NCBI RefSeq assembly: GCF_036227325.1
Contig: NZ_CP109467.1
Location: 5,146,001 to 5,210,000 of the forward strand
Direction: 5' to 3'
Length of the DNA stretch: 64,000 nucleotides
Origin: Streptomyces sp. NBC_01465
Lineage (GTDB): Bacteria > Actinomycetota > Actinomycetes > Streptomycetales > Streptomycetaceae
Position numbers and translations under genes: made by a program. Below are positions 18,417 to 27,222 of this stretch, in pieces. The notes under the pieces are model-generated. The model had not been told where the DNA came from. It did no database searches and worked only from the letters and a program-made list of their open reading frames with translations. The stretch's first letter is position 1, and every line of letters begins with the position of its first letter.

Positions 18417-18514
18417 GGTTGGAGAGGCACACAAAGGCGAAGGTTGTTCCTATACTTCGTCGAAGGGGACAGCGGCGTGACGGCCGCGACCACATCTGTG
18501 GGGGGAGTCGCACG

Positions 18515-20422
18515 GTGCAGCAACGCATGCCCACACCGGTCACGGGGAGCGCCGAATCACCGCCCGCCGGGACACCGGAGACGCAGGACACCCGGGCGAG
18601 ACAGGGACAGGACGACGAGCCGAGGGTCCCGCTGTCCCGCCGCATCGCCGACATCGAGCTCCAACAGTGGCTGACCTACGGCCTGTTGGTCCTGGCCGCC
18701 GTCCTGTGGTCGGTCTCGCTGCCGATGACCGACTTCCGGCACATGGGCACCTACGGCCTGCTCGACAAGTTCTCCCCGCTCTTCTACTTCTCCTTCGTCC
18801 CGCTGACCGCGGGCTTCGTCATCAGCCTGCGCCGCGCCGGGACGGCCCCCTGGTGGCCGGCGGCCTACTGCATCGCGCTGCTGATGGCGATCAAGGCGCC
18901 GACGGCGATCCTGTACGACTCGGTGCGCTACCCCTGGGCGTCCAAGCACGACGCGGTCGTCCACCACATGCTGCGCCTCGGCGAACTCCACCCGCACGAG
19001 GCGCTGTCGGGGAACATGTCGGCGTACGACCAGTGGCCCGGCTTCTTCACGCTCAACGCGGGCCTGGTGAAGGCCTTCGGCGTGACCTCGACCGCCTCGT
19101 ACCTCAACTGGGCCTCGATCGTCTACGGCGTCCTCCTCATCCCGGTGCTCGTCCTCATCTACCGCACCTTCACCGAGGACTGGCGGCTCGTCTGGACCGG
19201 CGTATGGATCTTCGAGCTCGCCAACTGGGTGGGCCAGGACTACTTCTCGCCGCAGGGCATGTCGTACATCCTCTACCTCGCGATCCTGGCCGTCGTCCTG
19301 CGCCACTTCGTACGCCCCGGATCGGCCGGCGCCCTGCGCTCGCGCCACAACCTCGACCCGGCGGCAGCAGCTGTCCCGCCGCCCACGACGGTCCGCCAGC
19401 GCGCCGTCTGCGTCGCGATCATCGCCCCGCTGATCGCCGCCATCAACTTCTCGCACCAGCTCACCCCGGTGATGCTCTGCGTGGCGCTGGTCGCCCTCAG
19501 CCTCACCAAGCGGTACCGCAACTGGGGACTGCTCGTCGTCACCGGCATCATCATGCTGATCTGGGACCTGACGATGGGCCGCCCGCTCTTCGTCGAGACG
19601 GTCGAGTCGCTCAAGGAGTCGGCGGGCAACCTCCTCAACAACTCGCGCCCGGGGTACGCGGGCCAGCTCACCGGCGCAGGACCGGTCCTCCAGGGCGAGG
19701 CCAACGTGGTCATGGTGCTCGCGGTCGTCGTCCTCGCGGCGGCGGCCCTGCTGCTGCGCCGCCGACTGGTGAAGAGCGCACTGCCGCTGCTCCTGGTCTC
19801 CGCCGCCCCGGTCCCGATGTTCGCCGTCAACGACTACGGCGGCGAAATGCTCTTCCGCGTCTACCTCTTCGGCCTCCCGGGCGCCGCCTTCTTCGCGGCG
19901 GCCGCCCTGGTCCCGGCGGCGGCGAACACCGGCAAGCACAAGGTCGCGTACCGCCGCATCACCGCCGTCGCGCTGCCTCTCGCACTGATCGCGCTGGTAG
20001 CGGGCTTCTTCCCGTCGTACTACGGCAAGGAGCAGAGCTACTACACGCCGCCCGCCGAGACGGCGATGGTCACCAAGGCCATCAACAACGCCCCGAAGGA
20101 CGCGCTGATCCTCTCCGCGACGGGGTCCTACCCGATGGCGCTGGACCGCTACGACGAGCTGGAGCACTGGTTCTTCGTCGAGCAGGAGGAGCCGGAGAAC
20201 ATCAAGATGCTGAAGGACCCGGCGGGGTACCTCGGCAAGCAGATATCCAAGGGCACGACGGCCATCGTCATCCTCACCCGTACCCAGGAGACCTTCACGG
20301 CGGCCGAGGGGCTGCTGCCCGCGGGCGGCTTCGCCGAGCTGCGCAGCAAGCTCGAGGCGTCGCCGAAGTACCACGTGATCGACCGCAACCAGTACGGCGT
20401 CGTCCTCGAATACCACGCCTGA
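18515..20422 (+). CDS. Large polytopic membrane protein, GT-C-like, of the glycan locus
   Basis: 635 residues; GTG 18515 has GGGGGAG 8 nt upstream. The first ~45 residues are hydrophilic and Pro/Gly-rich. About eleven hydrophobic segments follow, beginning WLTYGLLVLAAVLWSVSLP. The loop SVRYPWASKHDAVVHHM...DQWPGFFTLNAGLVKAFGV, between early helices, and SHQLTPVMLCVALVALSL are typical of actinobacterial GT-C or polymerase-like integral membrane enzymes. A C-terminal ~130-residue extracellular region (PPAETAMVTKAINNAPKD...YHVIDRNQYGVVLEYHA) ends the protein. It may polymerise or transfer lipid-linked sugars; I recognise no catalytic motif that proves it. Confidence 0.7.
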   Translation: MQQRMPTPVTGSAESPPAGTPETQDTRARQGQDDEPRVPLSRRIADIELQQWLTYGLLVLAAVLWSVSLPMTDFRHMGTYGLLDKFSPLFYFSFVPLTAGFVISLRRAGTAPWWPAAYCIALLMAIKAPTAILYDSVRYPWASKHDAVVHHMLRLGELHPHEALSGNMSAYDQWPGFFTLNAGLVKAFGVTSTASYLNWASIVYGVLLIPVLVLIYRTFTEDWRLVWTGVWIFELANWVGQDYFSPQGMSYILYLAILAVVLRHFVRPGSAGALRSRHNLDPAAAAVPPPTTVRQRAVCVAIIAPLIAAINFSHQLTPVMLCVALVALSLTKRYRNWGLLVVTGIIMLIWDLTMGRPLFVETVESLKESAGNLLNNSRPGYAGQLTGAGPVLQGEANVVMVLAVVVLAAAALLLRRRLVKSALPLLLVSAAPVPMFAVNDYGGEMLFRVYLFGLPGAAFFAAAALVPAAANTGKHKVAYRRITAVALPLALIALVAGFFPSYYGKEQSYYTPPAETAMVTKAINNAPKDALILSATGSYPMALDRYDELEHWFFVEQEEPENIKMLKDPAGYLGKQISKGTTAIVILTRTQETFTAAEGLLPAGGFAELRSKLEASPKYHVIDRNQYGVVLEYHA

Positions 20423-20441
20423 TCACGGGAGTTGCCGAGCC

Positions 20442-20849
20442 ATGACCATGACCATGACCTTCACGACGACCCACGCACGGGTGGCGATGGCGATCTCCGG
20501 CTGGCTGGCGGTGGCGGCGACGGCCGCCCCTGCCGCCTCCCCGCTCCGCTGGATCCCGGTCCTGCTCTTCGTCTGCTTCGGTCCGGGCTTCGCCCTGCTG
20601 TTCCCCCAGCCCGGCAACCTCCGCCCGGCGGCGAGACTGGAGGCCCTGGCGCTGACGGCCCCGGTCAGCCTCTCGCTCGCGGCCCTGGTCTCCACCAGCC
20701 TCTTCCTGGTGAAGGGCTTCTCGGGCACGTCTTTCATGGTCTCCCTCGCGGCGTTCACGACCATCGCCGCGCTCCTCCCGGGCCTGCCTCTGCCGGCGGC
20801 GACCAGAGGCGCCATCGAGCGAAGCCGTAAACCGGTCAAGCGCCGATGA
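20442..20849 (+). CDS. Small membrane protein of the glycan locus
   Basis: 135 residues with three or four transmembrane segments: MAISGWLAVAATAAPAASP, RWIPVLLFVCFGPGFALLF, LALTAPVSLSLAALVSTSLF, MVSLAAFTTIAALLPGL. The C-terminus is basic (RSRKPVKRR). The N-terminus has a repeated Met-Thr run. No family is recognised. The gene starts 20 bp after the large membrane protein and overlaps the GH26-like gene (ATGA), so it probably belongs to the same membrane complex. Confidence 0.72.
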   Translation: MTMTMTFTTTHARVAMAISGWLAVAATAAPAASPLRWIPVLLFVCFGPGFALLFPQPGNLRPAARLEALALTAPVSLSLAALVSTSLFLVKGFSGTSFMVSLAAFTTIAALLPGLPLPAATRGAIERSRKPVKRR

Positions 20850-21994
20850 CGGGCCGCCACGCGCTCCTACGCGGCCGCCGCCCCCGGATGTACTCCGTGC
20901 TGACGCTGCTGGGGGTGGCGGCGCTCCTCGCCGGCCTGGGCGTATGGCTGTCCCAGCCGGATGCGAACGGCGACGGCAAGCGCACCACCCCCACCGCGAA
21001 CAGCCTGCCCAAGAACGCGGCTTCGGGCCCGGCCCCCACCGGCCGTTGCGCCCCCTCGGCGAAACTGGTCCCGGCGTGCGGGGCATGGTGGGGCGCGTAC
21101 GTCCCCTATGCGGCGAACGGCTCGCTCAAGGACGCGGTGCACGGCTTCGAGTCAAAGATCGGCCGCAAGCTGGACCTCCTCTACACGTACCACGACATGT
21201 CCAACACCCAGCTGGACGGCCAGCTCCTCACCCCCGACGAGCAGGAGCTCGGCAAGGACCGGCTCCTGATGCTGGCCTGGGAGTCGACGGTCTGGCGCGA
21301 GCCGCACCACGCCAACTACACGGAGGACCAGCTCGGCTGGAAGAACGTGGCGGCGGGCAAGTACGACGCGTCGATCATCGACAAGGGCGCGGAACGCATC
21401 AAGGCGTACGGCAAGCGCGTCTTCTTCTCCTTCGACCAGGAGGTCGACGCCCGCATCAAGGAGGGCGCAGGGACACCGGCCGAATACGTCGCGGCGTACC
21501 GCCACATCCACGACCGCTTCAAGGAGCTGGGCGTCACGAACGTGGTCTGGGTCTGGACGGTCTCCGGCTACCTGGACCAGGGCAACGACAAGACGATCAA
21601 GTCCCTCTATCCCGGCGACGCCTACGTGGACTGGCTGGGCATGGACCAGTACAACTACTTCGCCTGTCACAACACCTCGGACTGGAAGGACTTCGACCGC
21701 AGCCAGCGCCCCACGTACGACTGGCTGAAGTCGGAGATCTCCTCGTCCAAGCCCATCATGTTCGCGGAGTTCGCCACAGTGCCCGACCCCTCGGACCCGT
21801 CCCGCCAGCGCGACTGGTACACCGAGATCCCGTCGGTGGCCCGCACCCTTCCCGACGCGAAGGCACTGGTGATGTGGAACCGGTCGGTCCCCGGCGAGGC
21901 CTGCGATCTGACGGTCAACGCGGGCGAGGGTCTGGCCGGTTACAAGCAAGCAGGCAAGGACAGCTACTTCAACCAGCAGGTGCCCACGCGCTGA
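20846..21994 (+). CDS. Membrane-anchored GH26-like glycoside hydrolase
   Basis: 382 residues. A single N-terminal membrane anchor (YSVLTLLGVAALLAGLGVWL) is followed by a Pro/Thr-rich linker and the catalytic domain from about residue 75. GAYVPYAANGSLKDAVHGFE, LAWESTVWREPHHANYTEDQ, VFFSFDQEVDARI (candidate acid/base Glu), VVWVWTVSG, YVDWLGMDQYNYF and PIMFAEFATVPDPS (candidate nucleophile Glu) match GH26 mannanase/endoglucanase-like proteins. It would cut or trim a surface glycan, perhaps the product of this locus. ATG overlaps the upstream stop. Substrate unknown. Confidence 0.8.
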   Translation: MTGRHALLRGRRPRMYSVLTLLGVAALLAGLGVWLSQPDANGDGKRTTPTANSLPKNAASGPAPTGRCAPSAKLVPACGAWWGAYVPYAANGSLKDAVHGFESKIGRKLDLLYTYHDMSNTQLDGQLLTPDEQELGKDRLLMLAWESTVWREPHHANYTEDQLGWKNVAAGKYDASIIDKGAERIKAYGKRVFFSFDQEVDARIKEGAGTPAEYVAAYRHIHDRFKELGVTNVVWVWTVSGYLDQGNDKTIKSLYPGDAYVDWLGMDQYNYFACHNTSDWKDFDRSQRPTYDWLKSEISSSKPIMFAEFATVPDPSDPSRQRDWYTEIPSVARTLPDAKALVMWNRSVPGEACDLTVNAGEGLAGYKQAGKDSYFNQQVPTR

Positions 21995-22013
21995 CAGCGG
22001 CTACCGTGCCCCG

Positions 22014-22628
22014 ATGAACGCCGAGACGTACTGGAACCACAACGTCCACTACCACCCCCTCGTGCTCGCCGCCGTGCCCGAGGGGTGTGGCGCTGCCCTC
22101 GACATCGGCTGCGGGGACGGCCTGCTGACCCGCAAGCTGTCGGCCCTGGCCAAGACCGCAACAGGCGTGGACCGCCACACGGAAATGATCACAACTGCTC
22201 GCGCCCGGAGCACCGACTTCCCCACGACGACCTTCGCCGAGGCCGACTTCCTGGACCCCGCCCACGACCTGCTCGCCGAGGGAACGTACGACTTCGTCAG
22301 CGCGGTCGCCGTCGTCCACCACGTCGATTTCGAGCAGGCGGTACGCGCGATGCAGCGCCTCCTGGCCCCCGGCGGACGCCTGGTGATCGTGGGCCTGGCC
22401 AACAACCGCACCTGGCTGGACTGGCTGATCAGCGGAGCTGGCGTCCCCGCCAACCGCATCCTCCGCCGCCTGCGCAACGAGTCGGAACCCGCCGGCATGC
22501 GCATCGAGTCCCCCGGCATGGACTGGCAGCAGATCCGAACAGAATCCCAGCGCCTGCTCCCCGGCCGCCGCTACCGCCGCCACCTCCTCTGGCGCTACTC
22601 CCTCGTCTGGGAGAAGCCCGGTACGTAG
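22014..22628 (+). CDS. Class I SAM-dependent methyltransferase
   Basis: 204 residues. AALDIGCGDGLLTRKLSALA is SAM motif I, TGVDRHTEMI motif II, YDFVSAVAVVHHVDFEQAV motif III/IV, and LLAPGGRLVIVGL follows. Cytosolic. It starts 19 bp after the GH26-like gene, so it may methylate a glycan precursor, although the family also includes small-molecule and quinone methyltransferases. Its last 34 bp overlap the 3' end of the convergent flippase gene. Confidence 0.85.
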   Translation: MNAETYWNHNVHYHPLVLAAVPEGCGAALDIGCGDGLLTRKLSALAKTATGVDRHTEMITTARARSTDFPTTTFAEADFLDPAHDLLAEGTYDFVSAVAVVHHVDFEQAVRAMQRLLAPGGRLVIVGLANNRTWLDWLISGAGVPANRILRRLRNESEPAGMRIESPGMDWQQIRTESQRLLPGRRYRRHLLWRYSLVWEKPGT

Positions 22629-24745
22629 TGCTTCACGGCCAGCACCACCGCCGTCACCGCCCCCAGCGCCAGGAACACCGGCATGCCCGCCACCGCGAAG
22701 ACGTCCTGTGCCGCCCAGCCCACAACGGCCAGCGCCCAGACGGCACTCGCGGTGATCCGCCAGTGCGCGCCCAGCGCCCCCATCAGCACCGCGACCAGGC
22801 CCAGGCAGAGCAGCTGCAGCGCCACCGGCATGACCCGCAGCACCCCGGCGGAGCTGTCCAGGCCGGCCACGTCCGCGAAGAACGACGCCAGAGTCCCGTG
22901 CCAGCGCTCGGGCGCCGGATGCGGACGGATGCCCACGAAGAGCGGGGCCGTGTGCAGGGCCGCCATCGTCACCAGCAGGCCCGAGACGAGCAGTGCCGGG
23001 CGTGACCGGTACAGGGACACGGCCGCGCTGTAGACCACGATCAGCAGCACCGCCGCCGTGAGCGTCACCGGGGGCAGTGCGTCGATCAGCTCCGGGCCCG
23101 TCAGATGCTTGTGGTGCAGGTCCGTGGCGCGCGAGAGCGGGACCCAGAACAGGCCCGCGGCCAGGCCGAGCAGGAGCCAGAGGGTGTCCGTGAGCAGGGA
23201 CTCGTTCGACTCCTCGGGGGCCGGGGGAGCAGCCGACCCGGCGCGCGGTTCGTCGGGGACGAATATCGGTATGCCCAGCGCGGGAGTCGCCGTGTCGTGC
23301 ACCCCGCGCAGCACCAGCGTGTCCCTCGCCCACTGCGTGCCGAACTCGGAGGGCCGGCCCTCCGCGCTGTCGCGGGCCCAACGGGTGCCGTACGCGGGCG
23401 ACTTGGAGTCCCGTACGGTACGCGACGAGGACGCACCCGGGGCGAGCGCCCGCCGCAGCCCGACCGCGCAGGCCAGCGCCATCCCCGTCATCGACGTCAG
23501 GACCGCCCACCCGGCCCCGTTGATGCCGACCTGCCCGAGCAGGACCATCGTCGAGCCGAGCACCAGCGTGCACATCACACCCTGGACGACGGCGAGCGCA
23601 CCCGTCCGCCCCTGCACCCGCAGGACGCCGATGTACAGCTCGACGACCACGCGGGGGAGCGCGGCGGCCGCGAGCAGCCGCAGCACCGTGGTGCCGTGCG
23701 AGGCGTAGTGGTCGCCGAAGGGCTGCAGGATCTGCGGGGCGAAGACGATCAGGAAGACGACGACGGGGATGAGCAGATACGCCATCCGCCGGAGCGCTCC
23801 CCTTACCCCTTCCGCCAGTTGGCCCGGGCTGTGCGAGGCGTGCGCGGTGAGGGACGAGGCCATGTTGATGGCCATGTACTCCATCGTCCCGCCGACCGTG
23901 TACGCGATGTAGAAGTAGCCGTTCTGCGCGGCTTCGAAGCGGACCGCGACGACCACCGGCACCAGGTTGATCATCGCGAGCGAGAAGAGCGCCCCGACCG
24001 AGTCGCCCGCCAGGAAGCGCCCGATCTCCCGCAACGCGGGCGGTTCGCGGTCGGCCTCCGCCTTCTCCTGGCGCGGGATGAGCTTGCGGAAGATCAGCCA
24101 GCCGAGCGGGAGCACCGAGATGCCGATCGCCGCCGCCCAGGAGACGAAGATGCCGAGGACGGGCATGGCGGTGGCGAAGACGGCGAGCAGCAGCAGCTTG
24201 CCGATGGAGAAGACCGCGTTGCCGACCGGCACCCAGACGGCTTTGCGCAGACCGGTGAGCACCCCGTCCTGAAGGGTGAGGATCGCCCAGGCGACGCACG
24301 ACCCCGTGAAGATCAGCCCGGCGGTGAGCGTGCCGAGCGGGGCGTACGAGGGCCCCCACAGGTCCAGCGTCAGGAAGAAGATGCCGCAGCCGACGCAGAC
24401 GACGACCGAACTCCCCGCGTACGCACGCCGGACGAGCATGCCGGTGGACCGGCCCGCCCTCGGTACGTACCGGACGACCGCCCCGATCATCGTCGTCGCT
24501 GTGATGGAGGCGAGCAGCCGCATCGCGGCGATCGCGGCGGAGCCCTGCCCGACGGCCGCCTCCGTGTAGTACCGCGCGGCGACCAGCCAGAAGCCCAGGC
24601 CGAGGGCGGCGGAGACGCCGGTGGAGAGCATCAGCGCATAGGCGTTGCGGAACATCGAGTCGCCACTGGGTGCCGCGGGCGCGGCCTGGGCGGGCGGCTC
24701 GACCTCGGTGCCGGACTGCTCCCTGGTCCGGGTCGAGTCAGACAC
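22595..24745 (-). CDS. Wzx-like polysaccharide flippase with extra C-terminal membrane domain
   Basis: 716 residues. Residues about 30-435 carry the 12-14 helix MATE/Wzx fold: NAYALMLSTGVSAALGLGFW, VGQGSAAIAAMRLLASI, NGYFYIAYTVGGTMEYMAIN, and GINGAGWAVLTSMTGMAL. A hydrophilic linker (about 436-510) holds the tandem motif YGTRWARDS / FGTQWARDT. About 200 more residues with five further membrane segments follow, so the protein is longer than usual flippases (400-500). It would flip lipid-linked sugars across the membrane. Its start overlaps the DegT gene end by 8 bp. Minus-strand operon with 24738. Confidence 0.82.
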   Translation of the reverse strand: MSDSTRTREQSGTEVEPPAQAAPAAPSGDSMFRNAYALMLSTGVSAALGLGFWLVAARYYTEAAVGQGSAAIAAMRLLASITATTMIGAVVRYVPRAGRSTGMLVRRAYAGSSVVVCVGCGIFFLTLDLWGPSYAPLGTLTAGLIFTGSCVAWAILTLQDGVLTGLRKAVWVPVGNAVFSIGKLLLLAVFATAMPVLGIFVSWAAAIGISVLPLGWLIFRKLIPRQEKAEADREPPALREIGRFLAGDSVGALFSLAMINLVPVVVAVRFEAAQNGYFYIAYTVGGTMEYMAINMASSLTAHASHSPGQLAEGVRGALRRMAYLLIPVVVFLIVFAPQILQPFGDHYASHGTTVLRLLAAAALPRVVVELYIGVLRVQGRTGALAVVQGVMCTLVLGSTMVLLGQVGINGAGWAVLTSMTGMALACAVGLRRALAPGASSSRTVRDSKSPAYGTRWARDSAEGRPSEFGTQWARDTLVLRGVHDTATPALGIPIFVPDEPRAGSAAPPAPEESNESLLTDTLWLLLGLAAGLFWVPLSRATDLHHKHLTGPELIDALPPVTLTAAVLLIVVYSAAVSLYRSRPALLVSGLLVTMAALHTAPLFVGIRPHPAPERWHGTLASFFADVAGLDSSAGVLRVMPVALQLLCLGLVAVLMGALGAHWRITASAVWALAVVGWAAQDVFAVAGMPVFLALGAVTAVVLAVKHYVPGFSQTRE

Positions 24746-25934
24746 CGTCCGGACCCCGGGCCGGTTCGGCGCCGATCGCGTTCAGCACGGATATGACCTT
24801 CTCCGCCCGCAGCGGGTCAACGGGCAGCGCGTGCTGGGCGAACCAGCGGGCCCGGTCGGGCGCGGGGGACACATCGGTGAAGTCCGCGCCCGCGTACTCG
24901 TCGAGCGGCGGATCGTAGAGGTACCCCACCGTGATCCGGTGGCGGGCGAGCGCCGCGATGGCCGCGTCCCGGTCGGCGACAAGGAGCGGCACCCGGAAGA
25001 GCGGCTGCACGGGTCCCGGCCCCGGCTGCGCCCACCGTGTCTCCAACAGCCGCTTCGTACCGGCGAGATGGGCGGCGAGCTTGGCGTCGAGGCGCCCCGT
25101 GAGCCGGGCGATCCGGCCGAGCCGCACCCCGCCCGACGCGACGCGGTAGTCGTGCATGTCGACCCGCACCCAGGGGTCGAAGTCGGTCAGCGAGGGCGCG
25201 GTGGCGACGGCCTGCTTCAGCGCGTCGGGCAGCAGCGGCATCCGGATCGACTCGCGCTCCTGCATCCCCAGGATCCGCAGGGTGGCGTGCGCGGCGGAGG
25301 TGAGCCGCAGTCCGCGTACGAGCGCTTCCGCGTACGGACGGATCGTGTACGCCGCCTCGGCCGTCACCCGCACCGGCGCGAGGAGCTCGTCCCTGGCCCG
25401 CTCCAACTCGCCCCGCAGCGCCGGATCGGCGACGGCGAGGATGCCGCCGGCCTTCGCGTGCACATGCTTGGAGAGGGAGAAGACGGACGCCTCGCCGAAG
25501 GAGCCGACCGGGCGGCCGCCGACGGTGGAGCCGATCGCGTGGGCCGCGTCCTCGATGAGGGGAATGCCCAACTGGTCGCAGCGGGCGCGCAGTTCGGGAG
25601 CGGGATCGGGATTCCCGTAGAGATTGGTGGTCAGTACGCAGCCGAGCGAGGACCACACCTCGTCGGGCACGGCGTCCAGGTCGAGGGAGCCGTCGCGCGC
25701 TCTGAGCGGCGCCTGGACGGGTCTGAGGCCCGCGGCCAGCACCACGAAGAAGATCACGTCGTCGTTGACCGGCGACATCAGCACCCGTGCCCCGGGCCGG
25801 CACCACTGGCGTAACGCCAGGTACAGCCCGATGCGGCACGACGGTACGTAGAGACATTCCCGGCCGAGTCTGCGGCGCATCGACTGCTCGATCCCCGCTG
25901 CCCGGCCCCCCGTGTTGACAACCCCGAGCGCCAT
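24738..25934 (-). CDS. DegT/DnrJ/EryC1-type aminotransferase, TTA-containing
   Basis: 398 residues from ATG 25934, preceded by GGGGGGAT. PLP-fold I family of nucleotide-sugar aminotransferases. Visible blocks are YVPSCRIGLYLAL, VLMSPVNDDV, LIEDAAHAIGSTVGGRPVGS, FSLSKHVHAKAGGILA (PLP lysine region), and GYLYDPPLDEYAG in the C-terminal domain. Codon 41 is TTA (25814-25812). The active-site block deviates from the usual SxxxxKxxxxGEGG pattern, so a changed substrate is possible. Likely supplies an amino sugar to the glycan exported by the neighbouring flippase. Confidence 0.82.
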   Translation of the reverse strand: MALGVVNTGGRAAGIEQSMRRRLGRECLYVPSCRIGLYLALRQWCRPGARVLMSPVNDDVIFFVVLAAGLRPVQAPLRARDGSLDLDAVPDEVWSSLGCVLTTNLYGNPDPAPELRARCDQLGIPLIEDAAHAIGSTVGGRPVGSFGEASVFSLSKHVHAKAGGILAVADPALRGELERARDELLAPVRVTAEAAYTIRPYAEALVRGLRLTSAAHATLRILGMQERESIRMPLLPDALKQAVATAPSLTDFDPWVRVDMHDYRVASGGVRLGRIARLTGRLDAKLAAHLAGTKRLLETRWAQPGPGPVQPLFRVPLLVADRDAAIAALARHRITVGYLYDPPLDEYAGADFTDVSPAPDRARWFAQHALPVDPLRAEKVISVLNAIGAEPARGPDGV

Positions 25935-26032
25935 GACTGATCCCCCCTGAGCCCCTTGGGTCAAGATGGCTCAAGTTGGGGTGATTCGTCAATGATGCGA
26001 ACAGGCCTGTGGATAACTGGGCGGAAAGCGTG

Positions 26033-26067
26033 ACAAGGCCCGTCCCACACGCCGGGACGGGCCTTGT
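26033..26067 (-). terminator. Terminator of the sigma factor gene
   Basis: Perfect 14-bp stem ACAAGGCCCGTCCC / GGGACGGGCCTTGT with a 7-nt loop, 14 bp beyond the sigma factor stop on the minus strand. Confidence 0.8.
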
Positions 26068-26080
26068 CGCAGCGGGCCGG

Positions 26081-26971
26081 TCATTCCTCCAGGGTCAGTC
26101 CCCTGCGGAGCTTCACCAGCGTGCGCGACAGCAGTCGCGACACATGCATCTGCGAGATGCCCAGCTCCTCGCCGATCTCCGACTGCGTCATGTTGGCGAC
26201 GAAGCGCAGAGAGAGGATCTGCCGGTCGCGCGCAGGGAGTTCGGCGATCAGCGGCTTGAGCGACTCGATGTTCTCGACGCCTTCGAGGTCGTGGTCCTCG
26301 TAGCCGATGCGGTCGGCCAGCGCGCCTTCGGAGTCGTCCTCCTCGGGCTGGGCGTCCAGCGAGCTCGCGGTGTACGCGTTGCTCGCCGACATGCCCTCGA
26401 CGATCTCTTCCTTCGACAGGTCCAGGCGCTCGGCGAGTTCGGCCACTGTGGGGGCGCGGTCGAGCTTCTGCGCGAGTTCGTCACCTGCCTTGGCGAGGTC
26501 GAGGCGCAGTTCCTGGAGGCGGCGGGGTACGCGCACCGACCAGGAGGTGTCGCGGAAGAAGCGCTTGATCTCGCCGACGATGGTCGGCATGGCGAAGGTC
26601 GGGAACTCGACGCCCCTGCTGAGGTCGAAGCGGTCGATCGCCTTGATCAGGCCGATGGTGCCGACCTGGATGATGTCCTCCATCGGCTCGCTGCGGGAGC
26701 GGAAGCGCGATGCGGCGAACTTCACCAGTGCCAGGTTCAGTTCGACCAGGGTGTTGCGTACGTATGCGTATTCGTGCGTTCCCTCTTCGAGGGAGCCGAG
26801 ACGCGCGAAGAGCGTCTTCGACAGGGCCCTGGCATCCAGCGGGCCCACCTCGTCGTACGGCTGGTTCGGCAGGATCTCCGCGAGATCCTCCAGGCCGTTC
26901 TCGATCTGGCTGGGCAGGGGGGTCTGGTGTGTCGACGTCTCACTGCGGGATTCGTCGAGCCGGGGTGACAT
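26081..26971 (-). CDS. sigI: SigB/SigF-family RNA polymerase sigma factor, SigI-like
   Basis: 296 residues. Region 2 is YVRNTLVELNLALVKFAASR with PMEDIIQVGTIGLIKAIDRF; region 2.4 continues EFPTFAMPTIVGEIKRFFRD; region 3 is VRVPRRLQELRLDLAKAGDE; region 4 is RDRQILSLRFVANMTQSEIG with ISQMHVSRLL. This is the Streptomyces stress/development sigma group (B, F, G, H, I, K, L, M, N). The name SigI is inferred from synteny I remember with the S. coelicolor hut and purEK genes and from the divergent STAS and anti-sigma genes. Start ATG 26971 was chosen because the domain begins shortly after. A SigB-type promoter lies about 100 bp upstream, which suggests autoregulation. Confidence 0.85.
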   Translation of the reverse strand: MSPRLDESRSETSTHQTPLPSQIENGLEDLAEILPNQPYDEVGPLDARALSKTLFARLGSLEEGTHEYAYVRNTLVELNLALVKFAASRFRSRSEPMEDIIQVGTIGLIKAIDRFDLSRGVEFPTFAMPTIVGEIKRFFRDTSWSVRVPRRLQELRLDLAKAGDELAQKLDRAPTVAELAERLDLSKEEIVEGMSASNAYTASSLDAQPEEDDSEGALADRIGYEDHDLEGVENIESLKPLIAELPARDRQILSLRFVANMTQSEIGEELGISQMHVSRLLSRTLVKLRRGLTLEE

Positions 26972-27072
26972 GGGTCTCCTCCATCGTTCTCGGCATATGG
27001 CAGCCGGTGCCTCATCCGTGGTCCGTGGGTGGTGCGGCGCCTCCAAAGCCGGTCGATGCGTTTGTGTCTCTA

Positions 27073-27097
27073 CTACCCCTACCCGCTTTACTCAGAC
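27073..27097 (-). promoter_or_regulatory. Putative SigB-type promoter of sigI
   Basis: On the minus strand GTCT (27097-27094), 15 nt, then GGGTAG (27078-27073). The known SigB/SigH-type consensus is about GNNT-N14-16-GGGTA(C/T), so only the last base differs. It is about 100 bp upstream of the sigI start. A second GGGTAG lies directly before it. Confidence 0.5.
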
Positions 27098-27222
27098 AGT
27101 TGCAAGTGTCAATTGTCCGAATTGCGAGGCTTATTGGAGTTGATCGGCTACCGGAGTGCGTACGGAAGGCGTAGAGTTCTTCGCACGTCAAGAGCAGTTA
27201 AGACACGGCGAAGAGGACGGGC

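Noticed and set aside
17156..20422. 1088-codon plus-strand open frame
   Set aside because: Only its 3' part from GTG 18515 is a membrane protein; the first ~450 codons are an out-of-frame Arg/Pro-rich shadow of the GT2 and deacetylase genes.
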